Origin: Rhodocyclaceae bacterium
Lineage (GTDB): Bacteria; Pseudomonadota; Gammaproteobacteria; Burkholderiales; CAIKXV01
Direction of reading: 5' to 3'
Length of the DNA: 64,000 nucleotides
Assembly: GCA_020248265.1 (NCBI GenBank)
Contig: JADCHX010000005.1
Span: 1-64,000, forward strand
How positions within the stretch are numbered: position 1 is the stretch's first letter; every line of letters begins with the position of its first letter. The translations under genes were made by a program, and so were the position numbers. Positions 42,467 through 50,981 of this stretch are shown piece by piece. The notes under the pieces were generated by a model. The model was not told where the DNA came from. It searched no databases and saw nothing but the letters and a program-made list of their open reading frames with translations.

Positions 42467-42709
42467 ATGCCGACCATACTGACCGGCGAACACGAATCCG
42501 CCTTCAACCAATTGATGGACGAGACGACCGAGGCGCTCGCGCTGGCCAAGGCCAGTCCCGACCTCGACGATCTCGGCGCCTGCCTGGCCGTGGCCGTGCT
42601 GAAGGTCAGCCTCGCCATCCACTTCGTCGAGCAGCAGCATCCCGGCTTCGCGAAGGATGTCGAGGAAAAGCGCCAGCGAGTGATGAAGGCGATGCAGGAC
42701 TGGCACTGA
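42467..42709 (+). CDS. Small helical protein of unknown function
   Basis: An 80-residue acidic protein predicted to be mostly helical (EHESAFNQLMDETTEALALA and later KDVEEKRQRVMKAM). AGGTG lies six bases before the ATG at 42467. A GTG at 42458 is the alternative. No family is recognised. It converges with the DUF3567 gene 36 bases downstream. Confidence 0.6.
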   Translation: MPTILTGEHESAFNQLMDETTEALALAKASPDLDDLGACLAVAVLKVSLAIHFVEQQHPGFAKDVEEKRQRVMKAMQDWH

Positions 42710-42745
42710 GCGCAGGCGCTCGCCGCGTGCCCCGGTCACCTGCCC

Positions 42746-42979
42746 TCAGTGCATCACGACCGGCAGCGTCATCAGCGGCTGGAAGTTCTCCAGGAACTCG
42801 TCGATGTTCTCGACCGAGTCGTCACGGCTCGCGGCGTCGGTGATCGAGTTGCGGAAATGCAGGGCGATTTCACCCTGGATGAATGCACCGCGACCGGTGT
42901 GCTTGTTCACGAGTTCGTACCCGTGCTGGGCCGGGTACTCGAGGACATAGAACGTTTCGCTGTTGTAGACCAGGTTCAT
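42746..42979 (-). CDS. DUF3567 family protein
   Basis: A 77-residue protein that starts MNLVYNSETFYVLEYPA and contains GYELVNKHTGRGAFIQGEIA, NIDEFLENFQPLM and a final PVVMH, the pattern of the DUF3567 family as I know it from Burkholderiales. Function unknown. AGGTG six bases upstream fixes the ATG at 42979; a GTG three codons earlier lies within that ribosome site. Confidence 0.82.
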   Translation of the reverse strand: MNLVYNSETFYVLEYPAQHGYELVNKHTGRGAFIQGEIALHFRNSITDAASRDDSVENIDEFLENFQPLMTLPVVMH

Positions 42980-43082
42980 CGTCGTCACCTCTGCCAGGAG
43001 CGTCCGGGACTGTTTTCGGGCGGTTCTGCATTAACGGCAGGACCCCGTTCGAAATTGAATCTGGGGCTGGCGACAGCCGTTT

Positions 43083-43988
43083 TCAAGCCTGACGGCGTTT
43101 CCAGGCAGACTGCGCGATCGCGACGCCGGCCAGGATCAGGATCATGCCGGCGAAGGCGTTCCAGCCCGGCCGCTCGCCCAGCAGCACCATGCCCAGCAGC
43201 ACCGAGATACCCGGGGTCAGGTAGTTGGTCAGCGCCATGAAGCTCGCCCCGGCCATCCGGATCAGCTGGAAGTAGACGATGGTCGCCACGGCGGTCGGGA
43301 AGATGCCCATCCAGAGCACCGACCAGACCGCTTCGGGCGGCGGCGTTGCGGCGAACGGATCCTCGAACCAGAATGCACAGGCCACCATCAGCACGGTTGC
43401 GATCAGCAGCGTCGACAGCGCCACGCTGATCGAATCCATCCGCGGCATCCGGCGCGCGGACACGGCATTGGCGGCGTAGAGCAGCGCCCCGCCCAGCACG
43501 GCGAGTTGTCCGAGCACCTGCAGCAGCGAGGTGTTGCCGAGGTCGAGCGCGTCCGGACCGATCAGGACCACCACGCCGGCGAAACCGAGCACGAAGCCGG
43601 CCGCCTTGCGCCGGGTGATGCGTTCGCCGGGCAGCGCGAAATGTGCGAGCACCAGCACGCCGAGCGGCATCACGGCAACCAGGATCCCGGCGAGGCTGCT
43701 GTCGATGTGCTGCGTGCCCCAGGTGATGAAGAAGAAGGGAAGGCAGTTGCCCAGGAGCGCGAGCCAGAGCATCCAGCCCCATTCGACCCGGGTACGCGGC
43801 AGCCGGCTGCCGGCCGCCGCGGCGATGCCGAGCAGCACCAGCGAGCCCAGCACCAGCCGTGCCGCGATCACGGTCAGCGTATCGAAGCCGAGCAGCGCGA
43901 CCTTGATCGACAGATAGGTGGTACTCCACATCGTCACCAGGCAGGCAAGCAGCACCCAGTGCGTGGCCGGGTGGTGGACGCGGGTCAC
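43083..43988 (-). CDS. EamA/DMT-family exporter
   Basis: A 301-residue inner-membrane protein with ten hydrophobic helices in two EamA repeats; each repeat has the internal motif of the drug/metabolite transporter superfamily (WSTTYLSIKVAL, GERITRRKAAGFVLGFAGVV; GERPGWNAFAGMILILAGV). Members export amino acids or metabolites. The start is a GTG that overlaps the stop of the upstream methyltransferase gene (GTGA), so the two are translationally coupled. Confidence 0.88.
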   Translation of the reverse strand: MTRVHHPATHWVLLACLVTMWSTTYLSIKVALLGFDTLTVIAARLVLGSLVLLGIAAAAGSRLPRTRVEWGWMLWLALLGNCLPFFFITWGTQHIDSSLAGILVAVMPLGVLVLAHFALPGERITRRKAAGFVLGFAGVVVLIGPDALDLGNTSLLQVLGQLAVLGGALLYAANAVSARRMPRMDSISVALSTLLIATVLMVACAFWFEDPFAATPPPEAVWSVLWMGIFPTAVATIVYFQLIRMAGASFMALTNYLTPGISVLLGMVLLGERPGWNAFAGMILILAGVAIAQSAWKRRQA

Positions 43989-44863
43989 CGCCGCCCCTGG
44001 CCGGCGGCCGCGCGGCCGGGTCCGGGTATCCGTCGGGCCGGCGGGATCCGGCGCAGTTCCGAACTGTGCGGCACCGCCCGCAGGTCACGCACCCAGCGCC
44101 GGAACGGCAGCGACAACCGGGCCTGCCAGTCGGCCGCGCGCGGTCGCAGCGATTCGATCGTCGGCTCTTCGACCGAAGGTCCCAGCGCGAACACCACCAG
44201 GTTGTCGTCCGGCGGGGTCGGCACCGCCCAGACGCGTCCGCCGAACGCGCGGCACAGGTTGTCGAGGTAGCCGCGCAGTTCGGGCTGGTCGGCGATGCAG
44301 TTGACCACCAGCACGCCACCGGGGCGCAGGACGCCCCGTACCCGTTCGTAGAATGCGCGCCGGGTGATCGCCGGCACCTGGCGCCCGCCGCAGTAGGCAT
44401 CGAGCAGCACGATGTCATACGAAGCCGGCTCGAGCGTGCGCACGACCTTGGCGCCGTCGCCGAGCAGGGCCGTGAAGCGCTTGCCGTCCCTCGGCACGCC
44501 GAACATCGTGCGCGCGGCAATCAGCACCTGCGCATTGATCTCGACCGCGGTGACGCGCGCGCGCGGCAGCCGGCGATGGATGAACTTGGCGAGGGAACCG
44601 CCGCCCAGCCCGATCATCAGGAAGTCGCGCGCCCGGGGCATGAACATCAACCCGCCCATCATCGCGCGCGTGTAGGCCAGCGAGAGTTCGTCCGGTCGGT
44701 CGATGCGCATCCGGCTCTGGATCGCGTCGTCGCCCAGGTGCATCAGGCGCAGGCCACGCTCTTCGCTGATGTTGACGGCCGTGCGCGCGGGGGACGGACC
44801 GCGAACGGGATGGCCGGACGCTTCGCTTATACTCTTCGGGATTGCAGACATGGGCAAAGTCAT
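43985..44863 (-). CDS. Spermidine synthase-like methyltransferase/aminopropyltransferase
   Basis: A 292-residue protein with the spermidine-synthase fold: MIGLGGGSLAKFIHRR at about 83-98 (SAM-type loop), AVEINAQVL, LGDGAKVVR and IVLLDAYCGG, where true spermidine synthases have DSTDP. The active-site Asp is therefore changed and spermidine production is unlikely. Product unknown. Translation may begin at 44863 or four codons later at 44851; neither has a clear ribosome site. Coupled to the exporter gene downstream, so the exporter may move its product (inference). Confidence 0.75.
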   Translation of the reverse strand: MTLPMSAIPKSISEASGHPVRGPSPARTAVNISEERGLRLMHLGDDAIQSRMRIDRPDELSLAYTRAMMGGLMFMPRARDFLMIGLGGGSLAKFIHRRLPRARVTAVEINAQVLIAARTMFGVPRDGKRFTALLGDGAKVVRTLEPASYDIVLLDAYCGGRQVPAITRRAFYERVRGVLRPGGVLVVNCIADQPELRGYLDNLCRAFGGRVWAVPTPPDDNLVVFALGPSVEEPTIESLRPRAADWQARLSLPFRRWVRDLRAVPHSSELRRIPPARRIPGPGRAAAGQGRR

Positions 44864-44878
44864 TTACCGGAGGACTGC

Positions 44879-45673
44879 GTGAAGATCAAGGCAAACGGCA
44901 TCGAAGTGAACTATGAACTGCATGGCGACCTCTCCGGCAGCGCACCGTGGGTGACGCTCTCGCACTCGCTCGCCTGCAACCTGCACATGTGGGACGCGCA
45001 GATCGAGACGCTGTCGAAACAGTACCGCGTGCTCGCATACGACACGCGCGGCCATGGCCTGACCGAGGCACCTGCGGCGGCGTACACGCTCGACGAACTG
45101 GCAGAAGATGCCAAGGCCCTGCTCGATGCGCTGAAGATCGGCAGCACGCACTTCGTCGGGCTGTCGATGGGCGGCATGATCGGCCAGGTGCTCGAGCTGA
45201 AGCATCCCGGCACCTGCCGCACGCTCGCGCTGTGCGACACCACCAGCCGCTACCCCGAGGCAGCCATCCCCATGTGGGCCGAGCGCGTGAAGACCGCCAC
45301 CGCCCAGGGCATGGAGCCGCTGGTGGCCGGCACGATCTCGCGCTGGTTCACCGACCCGTTCCGTGCGAAGGGCGACCCGCGCATCGACAAAGTGACCGCG
45401 ATGATCCGCTCGACCCCGCCGCTCGGCTATGCCGGCTGCTGCGAGGCCCTGCCCAAGATCGATACCACCGCCCGCCTGAACACGATCAAGTGCCCGATAC
45501 TGATCATCGTCGGCGAGCAGGACGCCGGCACCCCCGTGGCGCTGTCGCAGACGATGCATGCGGCGGCACCCGGTTCGGAACTGGTGATCATCCCGGAGGC
45601 CTCGCACCTGTCCAACGTCGAACAGCCGGCAGCGTTCGACCAGGCGCTCACCGGCTTCCTCGCACGGCACTGA
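44879..45673 (+). CDS. Alpha/beta hydrolase, 3-oxoadipate enol-lactonase (PcaD)-like
   Basis: A 264-residue hydrolase with nucleophile S96 (GLSMGGM), D215 (GEQDAGTPV) and H243 (EASHLSNVEQP), the triad of the enol-lactonase/haloperoxidase group. PcaD opens 3-oxoadipate enol-lactone in protocatechuate breakdown; no other pca gene is in the window, so the exact substrate is open. GTG start with GGAGG six bases upstream. Its promoter must lie within the divergent methyltransferase gene, whose start is only 15 bases away; TATACT at 44828-44833 is a possible -10 box. Confidence 0.85.
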   Translation: MKIKANGIEVNYELHGDLSGSAPWVTLSHSLACNLHMWDAQIETLSKQYRVLAYDTRGHGLTEAPAAAYTLDELAEDAKALLDALKIGSTHFVGLSMGGMIGQVLELKHPGTCRTLALCDTTSRYPEAAIPMWAERVKTATAQGMEPLVAGTISRWFTDPFRAKGDPRIDKVTAMIRSTPPLGYAGCCEALPKIDTTARLNTIKCPILIIVGEQDAGTPVALSQTMHAAAPGSELVIIPEASHLSNVEQPAAFDQALTGFLARH

Positions 45674-45684
45674 CCGTCTGCGCC

Positions 45685-45726
45685 GGCCACTACCGCCCGC
45701 CGATATGGCGCTCGGCGGTAGCGGCC
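45685..45726. terminator. Nested stem-loop between convergent genes
   Basis: Outer arms GGCC-A-CTACCGCC and GGCGGTAG-C-GGCC enclose a second small hairpin CGCC-GATAT-GGCG. The structure starts 12 bases after the hydrolase stop and ends 44 bases before the SDR stop. It has no T-run. Confidence 0.6.
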
Positions 45727-45769
45727 AGGCCACGCACCTGGCAGCGCCCGGCATGAAGCCCCGGGCCGC

Positions 45770-46561
45770 TCAGGTCACGCCCCGGGTGTGGCCGCCATCG
45801 ACCGTGACATTGGTGCCGGTGATGTGGCCCGCCACTGGCGAAGCCAGCCACGCCACGGTGCGCGCGATCTCGTCGGCTTCGCTGACGCGGCCGCTCGGCA
45901 CCGGTGCGGTCATCTCGTGTTCGATCTGCTCGGCGGTCTTGCCGGTCGCCTTCACCTGCGCGGCGATGCGCTCCTCGAAGCGCGGGGTGCGCGTCAGGCC
46001 GGGGCTCACCGCGTTGATGAAGATGCCTTGCGCGGCAACTTCATCGGCCGCGCCCTTCACCACCGCGAGCAGCGCGGCATTCGCGAACGCGCTGGGAAGC
46101 CCGCGTGGCAACGGCTGCCGGCCGAGGTTGCCGGCGATCACCACGATGCGGCCGGACTTCTGATCGCGCATGGGAGCGAGTGCCGCACGCAGCGTGCGCA
46201 CCGTGCCCATGAACTTCAGCCGGAAGCTCGCTTCCCAGACGGCGTCCGGGATCTCCCAGAAGATGCCGTTGGCCGACGCACCGGCGCTGCACACCGCGAC
46301 GTCGAGCTGCCCGTAGTGCGCCAGCGTCGCGGCCACCGCACGGTCGGCCGCATCCTGCTCGGTAAGGTCGCAGGCGAACACTGCCGTCTCGACCTTGAAC
46401 GCGGCGGCAATCTCGGCGGCCACCGCGTCGAGCTTGTCTTTCGATCGCGCGACCAGCATCAGCTTCGTTCCTTCGGCGGCGAGCACGCGTGCCGACTCGC
46501 GACCGATACCGGAACTCGCACCGGTGACCATCGCGACCTTGTCCTTCAGACACAGATCCAT
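45770..46561 (-). CDS. SDR-family protein lacking the catalytic Tyr-Lys pair
   Basis: A 263-residue SDR fold. The cofactor loop TGASSGIG at 13-20 and CDL at 64-66 are intact, as is CSAG at 91-94. Where classical SDRs have YxxxK, the segment is SAFANAAL with S157 and N161, and the catalytic Ser strand reads VIAGN. Ordinary dehydrogenase chemistry is therefore unlikely. The start at 46561 is preferred (ACAGAG upstream); an ATG at 46582 is also possible. TATACT (46599-46594) and a GCCGCC/GGCGGC inverted repeat (46602-46618) lie just upstream. Confidence 0.75.
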   Translation of the reverse strand: MDLCLKDKVAMVTGASSGIGRESARVLAAEGTKLMLVARSKDKLDAVAAEIAAAFKVETAVFACDLTEQDAADRAVAATLAHYGQLDVAVCSAGASANGIFWEIPDAVWEASFRLKFMGTVRTLRAALAPMRDQKSGRIVVIAGNLGRQPLPRGLPSAFANAALLAVVKGAADEVAAQGIFINAVSPGLTRTPRFEERIAAQVKATGKTAEQIEHEMTAPVPSGRVSEADEIARTVAWLASPVAGHITGTNVTVDGGHTRGVT

Positions 46562-46889
46562 GTGCTCTGTCCATTCAACCATGCGGGACGCGGAGTATAG
46601 GGCCGCCGCCACGGCGGCAGGGTGCACACCGCGTCCGATGACTGGGTGCCGGATACACGCCAGCGCGCCGCTGGCGGGGGCGGCAGCGCCAGGAAACGAA
46701 GCTGCATCAGCGGGGCTGGAGGAGGTTGCCCCGGTCGCTGCAGCTGCGTTGCCTGCCTGCACCGGCGGTATCCGGCAGGCACGACGTTACGCATGCGCGC
46801 CGAAAGCGTCGCGCGCCGAAAGCACCCATCCCGTCACGAAACTCGCCAATGCCTGCACATGGACGCCCAGCGCGACGGTACCCGGCTGT
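46562..46889. other. Intergenic region between rarA and the SDR gene
   Basis: 328 bases. The right end of the rarA gene abuts it, and the left 60 bases hold the SDR promoter elements (TATACT and a GCCGCC-N5-GGCGGC inverted repeat). I see no gene, RNA or repeat in the remainder. Confidence 0.4.
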
Positions 46890-48320
46890 TCAGTCTGCTC
46901 GCCCGGCCGAAGGGTTCTTCACATCGGGGCAATGGTCGCCGCGCGCCGCCGCATCGCGCTCGCGCAGTCGATCGAGCTTCTCGGCGATACCCGCCTCGAG
47001 GCCGCGCGCGACGGGACGGTAGAAGCGGCGCTCCTCGAGCCCCGCCGGCAGGTAGCGCTCGCCGGCCGCATAGCCGTCGGCCTCGTCATGCGCGTAACGA
47101 TAGCCTTCGCCATGCCCGAGCGACTTCATCAGTTTCGTCGGCGCATTGCGCAGATGCATCGGAACCGGCCGGCTCTCATCCTGGGCGACCAGCGCACGCG
47201 CTTCGTTGAACGCGCTGTACGCGGCATTGCTCTTCGCGGCGCAGGCGAGATACAGCACGGCGTTGGCGAGGGCCAGTTCGCCTTCCGGCGAACCCAGCCG
47301 CTCGTAGGTGTCGGCGGCATCGAGCGTGATGCGCCAGGCGCGCGGGTCCGCGAGCCCGATGTCCTCAACCGCCATGCGTACGATCCGACGCGCGAGGTAG
47401 CGCGGATCGGCGCCGCCATCGAGCATGCGTACCAGCCAGTAGATGGCTGCGTCGGGCGAAGAGCCACGCACCGATTTGTGCAGCGCCGAGATCTGGTCGT
47501 AGAACTGGTCACCACCCTTGTCGAAGCGGCGCACGCTCTGCGCGAGCGTCGTCTGCACGAACGCCTGGTCGATGCCGGACACCGCCGCATCGCGCGCGAC
47601 CGCGACGACCTGGTCGACCAGGTTGATCAGCCGGCGCGCATCGCCGTCGGCATGTCCGACCAGCAATTCGCGGGCATCGCGCTCGATCGGCGGATGCGGG
47701 GACAGCGCCGCCGAGGCACGCGCGACCACTTCGAGCAGTTCATCGTGCGACAGCGGCTTGAGAACGTACACGGCTGCGCGCGACAGCAGCGCAGCGTTCA
47801 TCTCGAACGACGGGTTCTCCGTGGTCGCGCCGATGAAGGTGACCAGCCCGGATTCGACATGCGGCAGGAAGGCATCCTGCTGCGACTTGTTGAAGCGGTG
47901 TACCTCGTCGACGAACAGCAGCGTGCGCCGGCCCGCGTCCGCCGCGGCCTGCGCACGCTCGACCGCCTCGCGGATGTCCTTCACGCCGGAGAGCACCGCG
48001 GACAGCGCGATGAAGTCGGCCTCGACCGACGCGGCGATCAGGCGAGCGAGCGTCGTCTTGCCGACGCCAGGCGGGCCCCAGAGGATCATCGAATGCATGC
48101 GCCTGGAGGCCAGCGCGGACGACAGCGGCATGCCCGGCCCGACCAGGTGGCGCTGCCCGATCACCTCGGACAACGACGCAGGCCGCAGGCGCTCGGCCAG
48201 CGGTGCGTGCGGCGACGGCTGGCGACCAGCGACGTCCGGAGCGTCACCGCCAGCCGCGCTGCGCCGCGCGGCCCCGGACACCGGCGCGGAAGACGGCCCG
48301 CCAAACAGGTCGGCAGTCAC
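46890..48320 (-). CDS. rarA: Replication-associated recombination protein A
   Basis: A 476-residue AAA+ ATPase (RarA/MgsA/WRNIP1 family) that acts at stalled forks with SSB. Walker A GPPGVGKTT at 82-90, Walker B LLFVDE at 134-139 followed by HRFNKSQQDAFLP, sensor-1 GATTENPSFE, and the C-terminal tetramer domain (GLADPRAW, AYNEAR-like, LRNAPTKLMK). The first 40 residues are Ala/Gly/Pro-rich and variable. The start is a GTG sharing one base with the TAG of the Bug gene upstream (TAGTG). Confidence 0.94.
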   Translation of the reverse strand: MTADLFGGPSSAPVSGAARRSAAGGDAPDVAGRQPSPHAPLAERLRPASLSEVIGQRHLVGPGMPLSSALASRRMHSMILWGPPGVGKTTLARLIAASVEADFIALSAVLSGVKDIREAVERAQAAADAGRRTLLFVDEVHRFNKSQQDAFLPHVESGLVTFIGATTENPSFEMNAALLSRAAVYVLKPLSHDELLEVVARASAALSPHPPIERDARELLVGHADGDARRLINLVDQVVAVARDAAVSGIDQAFVQTTLAQSVRRFDKGGDQFYDQISALHKSVRGSSPDAAIYWLVRMLDGGADPRYLARRIVRMAVEDIGLADPRAWRITLDAADTYERLGSPEGELALANAVLYLACAAKSNAAYSAFNEARALVAQDESRPVPMHLRNAPTKLMKSLGHGEGYRYAHDEADGYAAGERYLPAGLEERRFYRPVARGLEAGIAEKLDRLRERDAAARGDHCPDVKNPSAGRAD

Positions 48321-49318
48321 TAGTCGGCCTTGATGCCGGCCGCCCTCACCAGCTGCGTGTAGGTTTCGATCTCGCTGCGGATCAACGCGCCGAACTGCTC
48401 TGGCGTGCCGATCGCCGTATCCTGTCCCTGCTGGGCCATGGTCTCGCCCATCGCGGGCAGCTTCATCGTCGCCGCAAGGTCGGCATGCAGCTTGCGCACG
48501 ATCGCCTGCGGTGTCTTCGACGGCACCACGATGCCCTGCCAGTTCGTCACCTCGAATCCCTTCACCGTCTCGCCGACCGTGGGCACTTCGGGCAGCGCCG
48601 GTGCGCGCCTGGTCGTCGTCACCGCGACCGCGCGCAGCTTGCCGGACTTCACCAGCGACAGTGCGGGCGGCATCGTGCTGAAGATCAGGTCGACGCGACC
48701 GCCGACGAGGTCGACCAGCGCCGGGCCGCCGCCCTTGTAGGGCACATGCAGCATGTTCGTTCCGGTGGCACGCAGGAAAAGCTCGCCCGTCATGTGGAGC
48801 GACGAGCCGGTCCCGCCCGATGCATAGCTGAGCTTGCCCGGGCTCGCCTTGGCCAGGGCGATGAGTTCGGCCACCGTCTTCACCGGCAGCCCCGGATTCA
48901 CGGCGATGATCATCGGCGAGGTCACCAGTAGCGCCACCGGCGCGAAGTCACGCAGCGGTGAATAGGCGAGGTCACGCTTCAGTGCGGGGTTGTGGGCCAG
49001 CATGCCGACGCTGCCGAGCAGCATCGTGTAACCGTCCGGCACCGCCTGCGCGGCGATCGTCACGCCGACCACGCCGCCGGCGCCCGGGCGGTTATCGACC
49101 ACGACCTGCTGGCCGACCACTTCCGACAGCCGCTGGGCGACGGCGCGCCCGACGATGTCGTTGCCACCCCCGGGCGGAAACGGCACGATCATGCGCATCG
49201 GTTTCTCCGGGAACGCGATCGGCTGCGCACGCTGCGCATGCAGATCGGGAGAAACCGCCAGGTTGGCCGCTGCGATGAGCAATGCCGCTGCATGGGTCAC
49301 ACGGATCCTGCGATCCAT
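48320..49318 (-). CDS. Bug/TctC-type tripartite tricarboxylate transporter receptor
   Basis: A 332-residue periplasmic receptor. Signal peptide to about residue 28 (DLHAQ). Markers: FPEKPMRMIVPFPPGGGND, VDNRPGAGGVVG, PDGYTMLLGSVG and LHVPYKGGGPALVD, all classical. It sits between rarA and lolA, two genes that are usually neighbours in this bacterial group, and its stop overlaps the rarA start, so it appears inserted into a core operon and may now drive rarA transcription. Confidence 0.9.
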   Translation of the reverse strand: MDRRIRVTHAAALLIAAANLAVSPDLHAQRAQPIAFPEKPMRMIVPFPPGGGNDIVGRAVAQRLSEVVGQQVVVDNRPGAGGVVGVTIAAQAVPDGYTMLLGSVGMLAHNPALKRDLAYSPLRDFAPVALLVTSPMIIAVNPGLPVKTVAELIALAKASPGKLSYASGGTGSSLHMTGELFLRATGTNMLHVPYKGGGPALVDLVGGRVDLIFSTMPPALSLVKSGKLRAVAVTTTRRAPALPEVPTVGETVKGFEVTNWQGIVVPSKTPQAIVRKLHADLAATMKLPAMGETMAQQGQDTAIGTPEQFGALIRSEIETYTQLVRAAGIKAD

Positions 49319-49653
49319 TTCATCCGCTCCTTTCGAAATCCGGCATGCGCAGCCTGCACGCCCCGAACGCGGATGGTAGCCCCTGCCGAGGGATACGCGT
49401 ACGCCACGGACAGACCGGGCCAGGATGCTGCGGCGTGACGTGGTGACGCTGTGGTTCGGGCTGCGCGACCCGGGCTCGGCCGGCTCGCGGTCCGGGCGGC
49501 ATGGCGCATCCTCGAAGGTTGACCGGCTCGCTCGGAAAACAGATGACTTGAACCTTACATCGGCCCTAGAATTCGTACGCGAGTGGAGAAGCCTCAGCCG
49601 TTGCAGATCCGCATCGCGCCGACCAACAAATTCAGATACTGGGGGAGTTGACC
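49319..49653. other. Divergent control region between Bug and OmpA-like genes
   Basis: 335 bases with no gene. A possible -10 (TAGAAT, 49567-49572) lies 82 bases before the OmpA-like start, but no good -35 fits it. Nothing else is recognisable. Confidence 0.35.
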
Positions 49654-50175
49654 ATGATGCCTGCCCGCTCGCGCTGGGTAGTGATTGCCGCCGTTACCGT
49701 GCTCTCCGGCTGTGCCGCGAGCCCCGAACTCGTGAGTTGCCTCGACCCGAACCGTCGGGTCGCGGTCGAAGTGACCGGCTTCAAGGTCAAGCCGGCGCCG
49801 AAGCCCGTCGAAGGCGCGAAGCCCGGAAAGCCCGGCCGCCAGAACGTCACGATGAGCGTCCAGATCCAGGGCAGCAGCGCCTGGGATGTCGGCAGCGCAG
49901 CACTGAAGGCCGAAGGGCGCGCCGAACTCGACAGCATGCTGAAGGAGATCGCCTCCGGTGCCGGCAAGGACACGCGTCCGACCGAGGTCGAGGTCGTTAT
50001 CGTCACCGGACACAATGATCGTCTCGAGGAGCGCAAGACGCCCGGCCTGAGCGAGCAGCGCGCAAAAGCCGTCACCGATTACCTGGTCAGCAAGGGCATC
50101 AGTTCCAAGGTGATCTTCTGGGAAGGTCGCGGCGCGCGCGATCCGGTCGCGGTCACGAAGTTCTGCGACGCCTGA
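49654..50175 (+). CDS. OmpA-domain lipoprotein
   Basis: A 173-residue lipoprotein with lipobox VLSGC (Cys20), a Lys/Pro/Gly-rich linker (about 47-63) and a C-terminal OmpA/Pal-type domain. The peptidoglycan-binding Asp122 (TGHND) and Arg136 (LSEQRA) of the family are present, so it probably tethers the outer membrane to the cell wall. GGGGAG seven bases before the ATG at 49654 supports that start. A strong intrinsic terminator follows. It is shorter than Pal and is not in a tol-pal cluster. Confidence 0.85.
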   Translation: MMPARSRWVVIAAVTVLSGCAASPELVSCLDPNRRVAVEVTGFKVKPAPKPVEGAKPGKPGRQNVTMSVQIQGSSAWDVGSAALKAEGRAELDSMLKEIASGAGKDTRPTEVEVVIVTGHNDRLEERKTPGLSEQRAKAVTDYLVSKGISSKVIFWEGRGARDPVAVTKFCDA

Positions 50176-50236
50176 GGACGGCCCGGGAGACGCGCGGCCG
50201 GCATGGCGCGCGCCAGCCAACCCAGCCAACCCGAAG

Positions 50237-50263
50237 CGCCCGCGCGATCCGCGCGGGCGTTTT
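50237..50263 (+). terminator. Rho-independent terminator
   Basis: A perfect 10-bp stem, CGCCCGCGCG with CGCGCGGGCG, with a three-base loop, followed directly by TTTT. It ends the OmpA-like transcript 61 bases after its stop and touches the stop codon of the convergent lolA gene. Confidence 0.88.
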
Positions 50264-50901
50264 CACTTGTCCTCGAGTACATCCGCGCCCTTTGGCGGGG
50301 TGAAGCGGAACAGCTGCGGTGCCAGCTTCGGGTTTCGCTGCAGATCCTCGAAGCGGATCAGGGTACGGCTGCCGAGCGCATCGTTCAGTTCCATCGCCGA
50401 CAGCACGTCCGCCGCGAAGCCGAGGCGGACGCTGGCAAAGCTGCTTTCGTTGCCCTTCGAAACCGCCTCGATCCAGTCGAGCCCGTCCTGCGCCGGTTGC
50501 GCCGTGACCGTGAAGGCCTTCTCGATCTCGTTGCTGCCCGCCAGCAGCGCAGCCGGCGTACCTGTGATCGCACGATCCAGGCTTCGCACCGTCACCTGGT
50601 TCAGGTCACGGTCCCAGATCCAGATCCGCTGACCATCGCCGACCAGCAGCTGTGAATACGGCTTCTCGTATTCCCAGCGGAAGCGTCCGGGACGCTGGAA
50701 CTGCATCAGGCCGGTCGCCTCCTGCACACGCCTGCCCTTGCGATCGACCACCGTCTGCGTGAACCGCGCCTGCGCCGACTGCGTACCCTCGATGAAGCTG
50801 CGCAGTCGCGCGGCGGCGGAACCCGCAGGCTGCGCCTGTTGCTGTGCCCGGGACAGCGTCGCGAGTGGCAGCATCGCCAGCATGGCCGTCGCCACCCGCA
50901 A
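50263..50901 (-). CDS. lolA: Outer-membrane lipoprotein carrier protein LolA
   Basis: The periplasmic chaperone that carries lipoproteins from LolCDE to LolB. The signal peptide ends near LSRAQ, followed by LRSFIEGTQSAQARFTQTV, the conserved GRFRWEYEKPYSQLLVGDG region, and IRFEDLQRNPKLAPQLFRF at the C-terminus. The mature part has the usual size, about 190 residues. The start is uncertain: TTG 50901 (AGGCG upstream, used here), GTG 50895, ATG 50883, or a TTG at 50985 that overlaps the upstream stop and would give an unusually long n-region. It follows ftsK, as in related bacteria. Confidence 0.85.
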   Translation of the reverse strand: MRVATAMLAMLPLATLSRAQQQAQPAGSAAARLRSFIEGTQSAQARFTQTVVDRKGRRVQEATGLMQFQRPGRFRWEYEKPYSQLLVGDGQRIWIWDRDLNQVTVRSLDRAITGTPAALLAGSNEIEKAFTVTAQPAQDGLDWIEAVSKGNESSFASVRLGFAADVLSAMELNDALGSRTLIRFEDLQRNPKLAPQLFRFTPPKGADVLEDK

Positions 50902-50981
50902 CGCATCGCGCCTGCGCGGCGCGCGGACTGCACGATCGGCGTGCGTACCCGCCAGGCCAGGCCTGCTGCGATCGGGATCGT

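Noticed and set aside
43054-43082. GGCTG-GCGA-CAGCC hairpin followed by GTTTTC as a plus-strand terminator
   Set aside because: The stem is only five pairs, and no plus-strand gene ends nearby except through the opposite-strand DUF3567 gene.
43985-44863. True spermidine synthase (speE)
   Set aside because: The active-site region has LLDAYCGG instead of the DSTDP-type motif and no speD or speA lies nearby.
50213-50232. Direct repeat CCAGCCAAC twice
   Set aside because: Only two copies in a non-coding gap next to a terminator; too little to call a regulatory array.
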